From the NCBI RefSeq assembly GCF_004365635.1, contig NZ_SOBH01000002.1, positions 248,001 through 312,000 on the forward strand: a stretch of 64,000 nt of DNA, in the 5' to 3' direction. The notes beneath the pieces were generated by a model, which worked only from the letters and a program-made list of their open reading frames with translations, was not told where the DNA came from and did no database searches. This document shows positions 44,410 through 53,029 of the stretch, in pieces. Numbering within the stretch: position 1 is the stretch's first letter; each line of letters opens with the position of its first letter. The translations under genes were made by a program, and so were the position numbers. The DNA is from Litoreibacter halocynthiae. GTDB lineage: Bacteria; Pseudomonadota; Alphaproteobacteria; Rhodobacterales; Rhodobacteraceae.

Positions 44410-45972
44410 CTACGGACTGGTGCATCCCGCATCAAGTTTGGCGCTAAGATCTAGCGGTGTCGGTTCCGAGCCGAATAGATAGCCCGTGACCCTCGGGCCG
44501 TCCCAGTCAAGAGTTGTTGCAAAAAGTAGTTCCGCATCATCGGCTATGTCCGGACGTGCACGTCCTAGGTCCTGGACCATGTTACCCGTTAGACTGAAGC
44601 CAAGTTGTTGCAAGTAATGGGATGCGGCAATTGAATCCGCAACCTGTAGACCGCAACCATGTCGGTACGAAACAAGGGTTTCGAAGACGTAGAAGTCCGG
44701 TAGATGGTATCCCATCCCACCCGAGCGAAGGTAGATGGAAGGGCGGGCATCAAGCTCCTGAGAGGCCCAGTGCGCGGCAATTTCTGCGGCATCATCTTTT
44801 ATCATGACCATCCAGTCACGAAAGTCCGACGGGGTCAGGAATTCGTATTCAGCATAGGCCCGGTCCAGCCCCGGCAGACGCGTCAGCGGCGCAGGGTTTA
44901 CGCCTATGAAGGTGACGACAGCCACCATAGCGGCCTGCCAACCGACAAACAGAGCCGAGAGAGCAGGGCGCGGATTGATCACAGTCAGTGAAAGCACCAA
45001 AGCCGCTCCCATCAGGTATGGCACAAAAAGCCTGTAGCCAAACATCATGTGCTGGCCGGACGCTCGGCTGGCGTAAAGCAGAAAGAGAATGACGCTAAAG
45101 GTCGCGCCACGCATGATTGCCTTTGAAAGCGGCAAGCGCTTGTCCGTCGCTGTGGGCCGAACAAACAGCACAATTAGAAACAGGCCCGACAGCAGCCCGA
45201 AGTTCAGCAGCGCAGACAGGCTGTCAATCGGGGCGCGGCCACCAATCGCCAGCTTGATATAGTAGGAGGTCGGAAAAATATCGCCGTAATAAAGCTGCGC
45301 AAACAGCAACCAGCTCGACGCCAGCGCCAGACTAAAGGCAGCACCCGCCCAAATGCTTGGCCGACGGTATTCAACGATCAGAATGGCCAGCAAAACGGGA
45401 ACGGTCACTAAAACACTGTCATACCGCGTCAGAAACATCAGCGCCGCCAGCAGCCCAAGCACCATAAACTCGCGCCCACTCACGTGATTTGCCCGCTTGA
45501 TCAGGACCAATCGCGCCACCAGCATTGTGCTCAGACAGACGAGCAATGGTGTCTCCAAGCCTCCCACGGTCCAAAGTGCGAGGAAGGGGGAAAACAATGA
45601 AAGTGCGGTGAATAAAACAAGGGCCGTCGCGCGAATTCCAGTTTGGCGCAAAGCAACAAGCCAGCCTGCGAGCACCAGAAGCGGCGCAATTATACGATAG
45701 CTATCAACCGGATCGAACCCGATAACCGCCAGAGCGGATTCTAACAGACCATGCAGTGGCGAGGTCAGTGCCGAGACCTGCTCTCCCAAATTGTAGACCA
45801 ACCCGTTGCCTGCGGCTGCATTCTGCGCATATCGCCCGACGATATATGCGTCATCCGCAACGAATTTCCAAAACAACGCGCAAAGGCCGATATATATCAA
45901 GGCACTACCAGCGATTACCGCAAAATCTTTTTCAAAGGGACGGCGCTGCGAGGAGGGATCAATGGATGTCAT
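44410..45972 (-). CDS. GT-C-like polytopic membrane protein (glycosyltransferase-like)
   Basis: The 520 residues show about ten to twelve hydrophobic helices. The first periplasmic loop carries the acidic pair DDAYIVGRYAQNAAAGNGLV, a pattern seen in GT-C polyprenyl-sugar-dependent glycosyltransferases such as AftB-like proteins. The C-terminal about 130 residues form a soluble periplasmic domain. The acceptor and sugar are unknown, and no partner genes are adjacent. Its codons look somewhat less GC-rich than the flanking pepF and rpoH, and it is flanked by a 376-base non-coding stretch; it may have been acquired. Confidence 0.7.
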   Translation of the reverse strand: MTSIDPSSQRRPFEKDFAVIAGSALIYIGLCALFWKFVADDAYIVGRYAQNAAAGNGLVYNLGEQVSALTSPLHGLLESALAVIGFDPVDSYRIIAPLLVLAGWLVALRQTGIRATALVLFTALSLFSPFLALWTVGGLETPLLVCLSTMLVARLVLIKRANHVSGREFMVLGLLAALMFLTRYDSVLVTVPVLLAILIVEYRRPSIWAGAAFSLALASSWLLFAQLYYGDIFPTSYYIKLAIGGRAPIDSLSALLNFGLLSGLFLIVLFVRPTATDKRLPLSKAIMRGATFSVILFLLYASRASGQHMMFGYRLFVPYLMGAALVLSLTVINPRPALSALFVGWQAAMVAVVTFIGVNPAPLTRLPGLDRAYAEYEFLTPSDFRDWMVMIKDDAAEIAAHWASQELDARPSIYLRSGGMGYHLPDFYVFETLVSYRHGCGLQVADSIAASHYLQQLGFSLTGNMVQDLGRARPDIADDAELLFATTLDWDGPRVTGYLFGSEPTPLDLSAKLDAGCTSP

Positions 45973-46348
45973 TTGTGGATAGTCACACTTCTTTGAAACG
46001 TCATGAGGGTTAATAACTGTCGCGAATGAAAAGGAGAAATGTTCGTTCCAAGTTGTTTAGCAACCAAACCCGACCAAAGCTAGCAGCGGCTCTTGCACCA
46101 GCCATGCCGGTTCTTTCGCCCTCGTGACCTATTTCAGCAATAGCCGCGACCGCCGCACCGCTGCCTCACAAAAATCTTGTGCATTGGTCGCGTGAAAGTT
46201 CCTGGTCTTTGCGGTCCAACTTGTAAATTGCCTATCGGTTTCGGCTCGATTGTACCTCCTCATTGCCACGCAATAATGTTGCTATGGTAAATCTGGGAAA
46301 ATTAGACCAATTTACCCAGCACCCGCAGCATACCGGATTTGCCCCATA
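45973..46348. other. 376-base gap, no supported gene
   Basis: Contains promoter space for the GT-C gene and the MmcQ gene. A 44-codon minus-strand frame (46129-46263, starting MRRYNRAETDRQ) has no ribosome-binding site or family likeness and is not called. Base composition is less GC-rich than its surroundings. No insertion-sequence ends were found. Confidence 0.45.
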
Positions 46349-46702
46349 ATGACCCGCGACGAGTTCAACGCCTTCTGCGCCTCCCTGCCCGCCACCAATC
46401 ATGTAGTGCAATGGGGAAGCTCGGACGTGTGGAAGGTCGGTCCCAAGCTTTTCGCAGTCGGCGGTTGGGCGGACGGCGCGGATGCGTTCACCTTCAAGGT
46501 CTCGGATATCGCGTGGGAAATTTTGCCTGACATGCCGGGCCTGCGCCCTGCCCCTTATCTGGCGTCGCGGGGCATGAAATGGATACAGCACTACAAGCCC
46601 CCCGGCCTGTCGGACGCCGAACTGGAGGCCCATATTCGCGCCTCTTACGACATGGTCGCGGCCAAGCTCACCAAGAAAATGCGTTTGGAATTGGGCATCT
46701 AG
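46349..46702 (+). CDS. MmcQ/YjbR family protein
   Basis: The 117 residues form the double-wing MmcQ/YjbR fold: MTRDEFNAFCASLPA, VQWGSSDVWKVGPKLFAVG, GMKWIQHY and the C-terminal helix SYDMVAAKLTKK. The fold resembles DNA-binding CyaY/YjbR proteins; function unproven. The name MmcQ comes from a mitomycin cluster and does not imply resistance here. Ends 6 bases before the convergent DksA-like gene. Confidence 0.85.
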   Translation: MTRDEFNAFCASLPATNHVVQWGSSDVWKVGPKLFAVGGWADGADAFTFKVSDIAWEILPDMPGLRPAPYLASRGMKWIQHYKPPGLSDAELEAHIRASYDMVAAKLTKKMRLELGI

Positions 46703-46707
46703 CTCGC

Positions 46708-46977
46708 CTATTTCAGCTGACTGTCCTTGGATCCGCGCCGGTTGATGCCGCCCCGCGCCTTGAACGCGCCATCCCGCTCGCGCACGCAGTCGATACACAG
46801 CTTCACACCCGGTAAAGCCAACCGACGCGCCTCAGGGATCGGTTCTTCACAATCCGCACAATGGGTCAGGCTCTCGCCCTGCGGCACCTTGCGCGTCCGC
46901 ATCCGTGCCAACTCGTCGTTGATCGACGCTTCGATCTGCTCGGAAACTGCGCCGTCTTTGGTCCAACCTCCCGCCAT
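46708..46977 (-). CDS. DksA/TraR C4-type zinc-finger protein
   Basis: The 89-residue protein has four zinc ligands C40, C43, C61 and C64 in the DksA/TraR zinc finger (CADCEEPIPEARRLALPG, then CIDC). It lacks the long coiled-coil arm of DksA, so it resembles the short TraR/YbiI type that may bind the RNA polymerase secondary channel. The start at 46977 is supported by GGAGG 9 bases upstream. Confidence 0.85.
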   Translation of the reverse strand: MAGGWTKDGAVSEQIEASINDELARMRTRKVPQGESLTHCADCEEPIPEARRLALPGVKLCIDCVRERDGAFKARGGINRRGSKDSQLK

Positions 46978-47063
46978 ATCGCATACCTCCAAAGCCATAA
47001 ATGCACCCCTTCCGTAAGATATGGACTCCAAGCTGTCGTTCAACCCTATGGCAGCCAGTCAAC

Positions 47064-48056
47064 TCACCCCCCGCGTGCCAAGCGCCCATCCACCGCCGCG
47101 CGGATCATGTCGCGGGCCCGGGCGTAATCCGCGGCATAGGCGCGGTCGCTTTCTTCCGCCGCGCTCGCGCTGACGCGTTCCTGCAAGTCCCGCTCTGCCG
47201 CCATGGCCCCTTCGGCGATCACATCAAGGACCGCCCGACCACGCTGGTCCACAGCCGTCGGATCAGCCCCGGCCCCCAGCAAAACCTCGACCATTCTGGC
47301 GTTTCCTCCCGCCATCATCAGCGGCGGCTGGCCGGGCAAATAGTCCGCTTCGACATGTGAGGGCGGTGGCGCGTTCGGGTCCGCCCCATGGGCCAGCAGC
47401 CCCTCCACTTGCGCGGTTTGCGAGCCGATCAACGCCAGATGCAGAGGTGTCAGCCCCATCCGGTTCGCTTGCGTAACCAAGTCTGCTGGTAGCAGGCGCA
47501 GCATCTCGTCCACATCCTGCGCGCGGGTGTAATAGTTGAACGGCGACGCGGCGGCGTGCAGCATGGTGTAGCCCTGCGCCGTTTGAAAGCGCGGGTCGGC
47601 ACCGTGCTCCAGCAACAGCTTGACCATCTCCGGCATGAAATCTGCATGGCCCATTGCCCAGATCAACGGCACGGCCCCGTATCGCCCCTGAGGTATATTC
47701 AAATCAATGTCAGGATGCTGCGCCAGAAACGCCTTGGCCGAGGTCACGCTACCCTCGAACAACAGGTCGCGCAGCTCACCAAACGGCGCCGGCAACAGGT
47801 CGGGCTGCACACGGCTGGCACTTCCCGTTTGCATGTCTTCAATCTGGTGCGAAATCAGCTCTTCAAAGCGGGCGGTATCCCCGACTTGAAGCGCCAGCCT
47901 CATTTCTGTGTAGTAAATATCCAATGCCTGAATCTGGGCTTCGCTCATTGCCCCGGGAGGGCCAAGAGAGCGGCTGCCATCGGTCACATAGGCCCCGGTC
48001 ACGCTGAGGCAAAACGCTGTAAACAGCACCACGGGCGCCGTGCGTGAAAACATCAT
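47064..48056 (-). CDS. Exported ankyrin-repeat protein
   Basis: The 330 residues have an N-terminal signal peptide (MMFSRTAPVVLFTAFCLSVTGAY in part). A helical segment and about four ankyrin repeats follow (residues 130-290), with typical PLIWAMGHADFMPEMVKLLL, GLTPLHLALIGSQTAQVEGL and PPLMMAGGNARMVEVLL motifs. Ankyrin repeats bind proteins; the partner is unknown and a periplasmic location is predicted. The next gene upstream is rpoH, whose terminator separates them. Confidence 0.83.
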   Translation of the reverse strand: MMFSRTAPVVLFTAFCLSVTGAYVTDGSRSLGPPGAMSEAQIQALDIYYTEMRLALQVGDTARFEELISHQIEDMQTGSASRVQPDLLPAPFGELRDLLFEGSVTSAKAFLAQHPDIDLNIPQGRYGAVPLIWAMGHADFMPEMVKLLLEHGADPRFQTAQGYTMLHAAASPFNYYTRAQDVDEMLRLLPADLVTQANRMGLTPLHLALIGSQTAQVEGLLAHGADPNAPPPSHVEADYLPGQPPLMMAGGNARMVEVLLGAGADPTAVDQRGRAVLDVIAEGAMAAERDLQERVSASAAEESDRAYAADYARARDMIRAAVDGRLARGG

Positions 48057-48113
48057 GTTCGCCCCTTTCGATCCATCTGCCTCAAGCTTACAGCCCCCTT
48101 CCAGCGGGCCAAT

Positions 48114-48141
48114 AAAAAAAGGGCCGCGCAGTGCACGGCCC
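48114..48141 (-). terminator. Rho-independent terminator of rpoH
   Basis: Minus-strand stem GGGCCGTGC / GCGCGGCCC (9 bp with one U-G pair), loop ACT, followed by seven T; 26 bases after the rpoH stop. Confidence 0.9.
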
Positions 48142-48167
48142 CTTCTGGCATCTCAGTTTGGCGAAAA

Positions 48168-49064
48168 TTAGGCGCTTTCAAGCAGGCCCTTTTCAGCCGC
48201 CAATTCCCGCATCCGCTCTTGCAGCTTCTCGAAGGCGCGGACCTCGATTTGACGAATACGCTCGCGCGACACGTCATACTGGCCCGACAGCTCTTCCAGC
48301 GTGATCGGCTTGTCTTGCAGGCGACGCTGGACAAGGATGTCCTTCTCACGGTCATTCAGCACTTCCATGGCCTCGGCCAGCAATTCGCGACGCGTGTCCA
48401 ACTCGTCCTTGGCCTCGTAGTCACCAGCTTGGTCGGCACTTTCGTCTTCAAGCCAGTCCTGCCACTGCGTCGCCCCTTCGCCATCGGCCGAGACAACCGC
48501 GTTCAGCGATGCGTCCCCACCCGACATGCGCCGGTTCATCGAGATCACTTCTTTCTCGGTGACGTTCAGGTCATTGGCAATGCGGGCCACGTTTTCAGGG
48601 CGCAGGTCGCCCTCTTCCAGCGCGCCGATGCGGTTTTTCGCCTTGCGCAGGTTGAAGAACAGCTTCTTTTGCCCGCTGGTGGTGCCCAGCTTGACCATCG
48701 ACCATGACCGCAGGACATATTCCTGAATGGACGCGCGGATCCACCACATCGCGTAGGTCGCGAGGCGGAAGCCCTTTTCAGGGTCAAACTTCTTTACGGC
48801 CTGCATCAAGCCGACATTGGCCTCGGAAATCACTTCCGCGACCGGCAGCCCGTAGCCGCGATAGCCCATGGCGATCTTGGCGGCGAGCCGCAGGTGTGAT
48901 GTGACCATCTTGTGCGCAGCTTCAGTGTCTTCGTCTTCCACCCAGCGCTTGGCCAGCATGTATTCTTCCTCAGGTTCCAGCATCGGGAACTTGCGGATTT
49001 CTTGCATATATCGGTTCAGACCTTGCTCCGGGCTCGGAGCCGGTAGTCCGGTGTAATTCGCCAT
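48168..49064 (-). CDS. rpoH: RNA polymerase sigma-32 factor RpoH
   Basis: Heat-shock/oxidative-stress sigma factor, 298 residues. Region 2 is clear (ISEANVGLMQAVKKFDP and FRLATYAMWWIRASIQEYVL), including the RpoH-typical segment. Next comes the RpoH box (GTTSGQKKLFFNLRKAK, about residues 128-144), then region 4 with the helix-turn-helix ITLEELSGQYDVSRERIRQ. Rhodobacteraceae often carry two rpoH paralogues; which one this is cannot be told here. A likely promoter lies at 49107-49136 and a terminator follows. Confidence 0.95.
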   Translation of the reverse strand: MANYTGLPAPSPEQGLNRYMQEIRKFPMLEPEEEYMLAKRWVEDEDTEAAHKMVTSHLRLAAKIAMGYRGYGLPVAEVISEANVGLMQAVKKFDPEKGFRLATYAMWWIRASIQEYVLRSWSMVKLGTTSGQKKLFFNLRKAKNRIGALEEGDLRPENVARIANDLNVTEKEVISMNRRMSGGDASLNAVVSADGEGATQWQDWLEDESADQAGDYEAKDELDTRRELLAEAMEVLNDREKDILVQRRLQDKPITLEELSGQYDVSRERIRQIEVRAFEKLQERMRELAAEKGLLESA

Positions 49065-49106
49065 CGTGTCATGCCCCCCTTAAAAGGTGTGCGTATTCGG
49101 ATACTG

Positions 49107-49136
49107 AATATATGAGCAGGTTTCGCCCTACTCAAG
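49107..49136 (-). promoter_or_regulatory. Promoter of rpoH, possibly dual sigma-70/sigma-32
   Basis: Minus-strand TTGAGT (49135-49130), 17-base spacer, TATATT (49112-49107). Read one base earlier it is CTTG, then 18 bases, then CATATATTC, which also resembles an RpoH promoter. It lies 43-72 bases before the rpoH start. Confidence 0.55.
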
Positions 49137-49243
49137 TTTTTGGTGCGCACATACGCTGTGCGGGTTACTTATGGATTAATGTAGGAACTCGGGGTTGGTT
49201 CCAAAAGGGGTATGTTACGAGTATTCACATAAATGTCAGTGAA

Positions 49244-50266
49244 TCAGCCCAATTCCTTCAAAAGTGCCTCAAAATCAGGCGGCAAAGGCGCCTCAAACCG
49301 CAACATTTCGTGTGACACAGGGTGTTCAAACCCAAGTGTAGCGGCATGAAGCGCTTGGCGTGGAAACTCCCGAATGGCCTCCAGAGCCGCTTCCGGAAGC
49401 GCATTTTTGGCCAGCTTCCGCCGTCCGCCATAAACCGGATCACCCACAAGTGAATGCCCCACATGGGCCATATGCACCCTGATCTGGTGCGTGCGCCCCG
49501 TTTCCAGCCAGCATTCCAGTAACGACACTACCGCAGGCGTCCCGAACCGCTCCAGCACCCGCGCGCGGGTGATCGCATGACGGCCCGCGTTCTTGACCAC
49601 AGCCTGCCGCTGGCGGTCGGTTTTGTGGCGCGCAAGGTTGGCAATCACCCGCAGGATGTTGCCCTGCTCGAACGCGACGCCCGGCAAGCCGTTGATCCGC
49701 GGGTCAGAGGCTTCCGGCACGCCGTACACCAGCGCGTTGTAGCGCCGCTCGACCGTGTGTTTCTCGAATTGCTTGGCCAGTCCCTGATGCGCGATGTCGG
49801 TTTTGGCCACCACCAGCAGGCCCGACGTTTCCTTGTCGATGCGGTGCACAATCCCCGGACGCTTCTCCCCGCCGATCCCCGACAGGCTGTCGGCGCAGTG
49901 ATGCAGCAGCGCGTTCACCAGCGTGCCATGAGGCGAGCCGGGGGCCGGATGTACCACCATCCCCGCAGGCTTGTTCACCACGATCAGCGCGTTATCCTCG
50001 AAGATCACATCCAGTGGAATGTCCTCGGCGACGGTGTCGTACTCCACCGCCTCACCGACAGTGACCGTCCATACCTGCCCCTCTGCGGCCTTGGTTTTCG
50101 GCTCGGTCACGACTGTGCCATTAAGTGCCACGGCTCCTTGCTCGATCAGCTTAACAATTCGTGAACGGCTGAGCTGCGCCTCCACTGGCGCAAACAGGGC
50201 CAGTGCCTTATCAAGACGCGCAGGCGGGGCGTCAGTGATCTCGACCGCGATAGTTTGAGGCGACAT
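49244..50266 (-). CDS. rluD: RluD-family 23S rRNA pseudouridine synthase
   Basis: RNA-modifying enzyme of 340 residues: an N-terminal S4 domain (about 15-75, ARLDKALALFAPVEAQLSRSR) and a pseudouridine synthase domain with active-site Asp D144 in HRIDKETSG. RluD converts uridines in helix 69 of 23S rRNA; the RluC/RluD distinction is by resemblance only. The ATG at 50266 overlaps the ATG of the divergent DUF6476 gene by two bases (CATG). A longer frame to 50407 lies wholly antisense to that gene and is rejected. Confidence 0.9.
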   Translation of the reverse strand: MSPQTIAVEITDAPPARLDKALALFAPVEAQLSRSRIVKLIEQGAVALNGTVVTEPKTKAAEGQVWTVTVGEAVEYDTVAEDIPLDVIFEDNALIVVNKPAGMVVHPAPGSPHGTLVNALLHHCADSLSGIGGEKRPGIVHRIDKETSGLLVVAKTDIAHQGLAKQFEKHTVERRYNALVYGVPEASDPRINGLPGVAFEQGNILRVIANLARHKTDRQRQAVVKNAGRHAITRARVLERFGTPAVVSLLECWLETGRTHQIRVHMAHVGHSLVGDPVYGGRRKLAKNALPEAALEAIREFPRQALHAATLGFEHPVSHEMLRFEAPLPPDFEALLKELG

Positions 50267-50579
50267 GGACAATGATCCCGAATTTTCGGCGGAAGAACCC
50301 GCCAACCTGAAGTTTCTGCGGCGGCTGGTAACAACCCTGACCGCAACGATGATTGTGGGCCTTGTAGTGATGATCACGCTGGTTGTCATCCGCTTGAACG
50401 CAAGCACTCCTGACCTTGCCCTGCCAGCCTATATCAAGCTGCCCGACGGGACCCGCGCAACCGCCTTCACACAGGCCCCAAACTGGTATGCAGTGGTCAC
50501 CGCCGACGACCGCATCCTGATTTTCAACCGCGACAGCGGCGAGCTGACACAGCAGATTTCCGTCAATTCACGCCCGTGA
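50265..50579 (+). CDS. DUF6476 small membrane protein
   Basis: The 104 residues have a cytosolic N-terminus (PANLKFLRRLVTTLT), one transmembrane helix (about 23-45) and a periplasmic C-terminal part (LPDGTRATAFTQAPNWYAVV). This layout is recognised from the rhodobacteral DUF6476 family, function unknown. GAGG lies 5 bases before the ATG. Head-to-head with rluD. Confidence 0.8.
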   Translation: MDNDPEFSAEEPANLKFLRRLVTTLTATMIVGLVVMITLVVIRLNASTPDLALPAYIKLPDGTRATAFTQAPNWYAVVTADDRILIFNRDSGELTQQISVNSRP

Positions 50580-50700
50580 ATAAACTGTTCACTACCATAA
50601 GGCCTTGAAAGCAAGGCAGATAAATTCGTTGCCAGATCTACAATCTAGGCGCATCCTAAATGGGCATTTTAAGCACTAAATTGAACATTTGGATTGTACC

Positions 50701-52182
50701 ATGGAAGACATCTGGCAGCTTGGCGCGGCCAGCGGGGCCTCTGACCAACATGCCGCTGCCACAGAACCGAGTGGCATGGTTGACCTGATTTCGGATCTGG
50801 AACCGCTCGACGCGCAAACTGAAGAGACCGACCGCAAGTCCGTGCCCGACACGCTGGCTGCCCCCCTTTTCGGGGTGGTGGGCGATGTCGAGATGTCGAC
50901 TTTCGCCATTCTGGACGCCGCGAAAATCACCGACCTGCCCGAGATTCTGATCGGCTCCGGCTTGGATCATCAATGCCTGTTTGTCGGCGCCGCTCAGGAA
51001 GAGTTGGGCCATGTCGCCCCGTGGATCGTCCGGCTGGAGGAAGATAACAGCTTCACCCGCAGCCTGTTCACGCTGACTGATCCGCCCAGCCCTTGGACCC
51101 ATTGGTCCAAAGACGCAGGCATCTACCTGCGCTCGACCGCTTCCCTTGCGGACCTGTGCGCCCATTTTCGCAAATTCACCAAAGTGCGCATGGACGGCGT
51201 GCCCGACGGCGACCGCACCCAATGGCAATACTTCCGCTTTTATGACCCCGAGCAAGCCACGCTCTATTTCAACGCAATCCGCGCGTGGCCTGATCGTATG
51301 GCGCAGTTCTACCGCCTGCATGACGGCACGCTGGTCGATCGGATCATAACGCTGTCCTCGGTCGCCGCCACCGCTCATATCTTCGCCCCTGATCCAGAGG
51401 CATTGCCCGTAGAGCGCCCGAACGCTTTCGTGTTTCAGAGCCGCGATGCGCATGTCTTCGCCTCCGCCCGCCGCCCCCGTTTCCGGCAGGAACTGGCCGA
51501 ATGGCTGCTGCGCATGGACGAGCCACGCTTCAAGCCGTTCTCCGAGGAACAACTCTATGCCCTCGTGGATCACGGCCTGAGGGAGGGCGACGCGCTAAAG
51601 TTCACCTTCAAGGAAGAATACGTCTACCTGCTGTATATGATGAGCTATTTCGGCGGGTGGTTCCATAAATCGGGCCGCATGCCCGAGATTAGCAGGATAC
51701 TGGTCGAGGACGGCCGCGCCCGCCGCGCGAATTTGGAACCCGCCTTCCTGCGCGCCCATTCAGACCTGATGGGCGATGCGGACGTGACCTATCGCAACTG
51801 GGCGAAGCTCTTTACGCAGCTGGATGGCCACCTGACCAAAGCAGGCGGCTGGACACGCTTCAATCCCGACACCGCGCGCCAGTTGATCATGACCGCAACC
51901 CCACATCTTGGTGACGAAGACCGCGCGCGGCTTGACGAATTTTTGCGGCGTGTCGAGTACGATTGTGACGCCCGCAAGGTGACGCACCCCTCTGCGCGTG
52001 GGGTCGTGCTGCTGTTTTCTTACACAATGGGCCACGCATTCTTCGAAGACCCACTGTTTCCGTGGGCAATAGAGCTGGCCGCCGAACATGACACCCTAGA
52101 GCCCGCCCTGCCCGCTATCGCAGAATATGCAATGAAGCGCGGGCGCAAGATGCTTGCTGATTTCCAGAAGGGAGCCGCCTGA
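50701..52182 (+). CDS. DUF4123 protein, putative T6SS effector chaperone (Tap/TEC type)
   Basis: The 493-residue protein carries a DUF4123 domain at about residues 65-190: FAILDAAKITDLPEIL, GLDHQCLFVGAAQEEL, VAPWIVRLEED, GIYLRSTASLADLCAHFRKF, YFRFYDPE. DUF4123 proteins are adaptor chaperones that load cargo effectors onto VgrG tips of type VI secretion systems. About 300 further residues follow, unlike the usual short chaperone, and contain a Trp/Phe-rich helical region; their role is unknown. It lies one base before the metalloprotease gene. The ATG at 50701 is preferred to a TTG at 50689; its ribosome-binding site is weak (TGGA). No vgrG, hcp or paar gene is in the window. Confidence 0.78.
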   Translation: MEDIWQLGAASGASDQHAAATEPSGMVDLISDLEPLDAQTEETDRKSVPDTLAAPLFGVVGDVEMSTFAILDAAKITDLPEILIGSGLDHQCLFVGAAQEELGHVAPWIVRLEEDNSFTRSLFTLTDPPSPWTHWSKDAGIYLRSTASLADLCAHFRKFTKVRMDGVPDGDRTQWQYFRFYDPEQATLYFNAIRAWPDRMAQFYRLHDGTLVDRIITLSSVAATAHIFAPDPEALPVERPNAFVFQSRDAHVFASARRPRFRQELAEWLLRMDEPRFKPFSEEQLYALVDHGLREGDALKFTFKEEYVYLLYMMSYFGGWFHKSGRMPEISRILVEDGRARRANLEPAFLRAHSDLMGDADVTYRNWAKLFTQLDGHLTKAGGWTRFNPDTARQLIMTATPHLGDEDRARLDEFLRRVEYDCDARKVTHPSARGVVLLFSYTMGHAFFEDPLFPWAIELAAEHDTLEPALPAIAEYAMKRGRKMLADFQKGAA

Positions 52183-52183
52183 C

Positions 52184-53029
52184 ATGTGCGCAACAACTGG
52201 CACCACCCCATCCGGTACCCCACCCGGCTCTCCTCCCGGCGGCTCGTCCGGCGGCACGGGCCTGTGCTGTGATTGCCCGGCCGAAGACGACTTCACAACC
52301 GACGGCAACGGCACCTATTATTCCTCGCCGATGGATGACCCAAGCTGGCCCTTGAACAACAAGGCTCACATCAAGATTGAACGCAGCGGAAAGACTGGGA
52401 CCGTGACGGTGACCAAGACATTCAAACTGTCCTACACCAACGGCGCTGAAACCGACGAAGCTGGTAATGGCACCATAGTCAAAAATGCGATCAGCAAGGC
52501 TTTTGGCACATGGGAGTCCAAGGCCGGTAGCTACAAAATTCAGGTGGAGCAGCCCGGTTGCCCGAAACAAAAGCTCAAAATCAAGTTCAAAAGCAACGAG
52601 GTTGCCAGCGCGCCGGATATTGCCATCGACGTCGACGGCACGGCTGACGATCCCGCAGATCCGTTGCGCAGCTATGTGGAGGAAGGCACCGCGATGACTT
52701 TTTATGTCACCGCAGGCGACATTGAATGGACGATGATCCACGAATTGGGCCACACCTTGGGCCTGCCAGATGAATACAGCTACGATCGCCCGACAAACAC
52801 CGCGCCTGTGCTGACCTACAAGGGGGCAAGTGATCCGGACGAATCCGTGACATTGTCTGCGTCTGCGATCCCTCCCGATGACCCGGCTCAATTTGCCTTC
52901 GACAACACGACCGTAATGGGACAGGACAGCGACACCACCCATCCAAAATACCTTTATTACTGGATCGCGATTGAAGTCGACCGTATCCTCCGCTCCGAGG
53001 GAGTGATCGCCGTTGTCAAAGTCGTTTAA
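52184..53029 (+). CDS. Metzincin-like zinc metalloprotease, putative T6SS cargo effector
   Basis: The 281 residues open with a Gly/Pro/Ser/Thr-rich segment (1-27) and a cysteine cluster (C28, C29, C31). A region with beta-strand character (60-160) follows, then the zinc site HELGHTLGLPD (H186, E187, H190, G193, D196: HExxHxxGxxD) and a matching Met-turn TVMG (M245). Together these mark a metzincin-type endopeptidase. There is no signal peptide, so the cytosolic product would need a dedicated export route, as supplied by T6SS. Immediately preceded by the DUF4123 chaperone gene and overlapped by 17 bases by a lipoprotein gene. The effector role is inferred from this context. Confidence 0.75.
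   Translation: MCATTGTTPSGTPPGSPPGGSSGGTGLCCDCPAEDDFTTDGNGTYYSSPMDDPSWPLNNKAHIKIERSGKTGTVTVTKTFKLSYTNGAETDEAGNGTIVKNAISKAFGTWESKAGSYKIQVEQPGCPKQKLKIKFKSNEVASAPDIAIDVDGTADDPADPLRSYVEEGTAMTFYVTAGDIEWTMIHELGHTLGLPDEYSYDRPTNTAPVLTYKGASDPDESVTLSASAIPPDDPAQFAFDNTTVMGQDSDTTHPKYLYYWIAIEVDRILRSEGVIAVVKVV

Noticed and set aside
46129-46263. 44-codon minus-strand frame in the 46 kb gap
   Set aside because: No ribosome-binding site, no family likeness, and neighbouring frames are equally open.
50602-50618. Hairpin GCCTTG-AAAG-CAAGGC after DUF6476 gene
   Set aside because: Six-bp stem without a following T-run; too weak to call a terminator.
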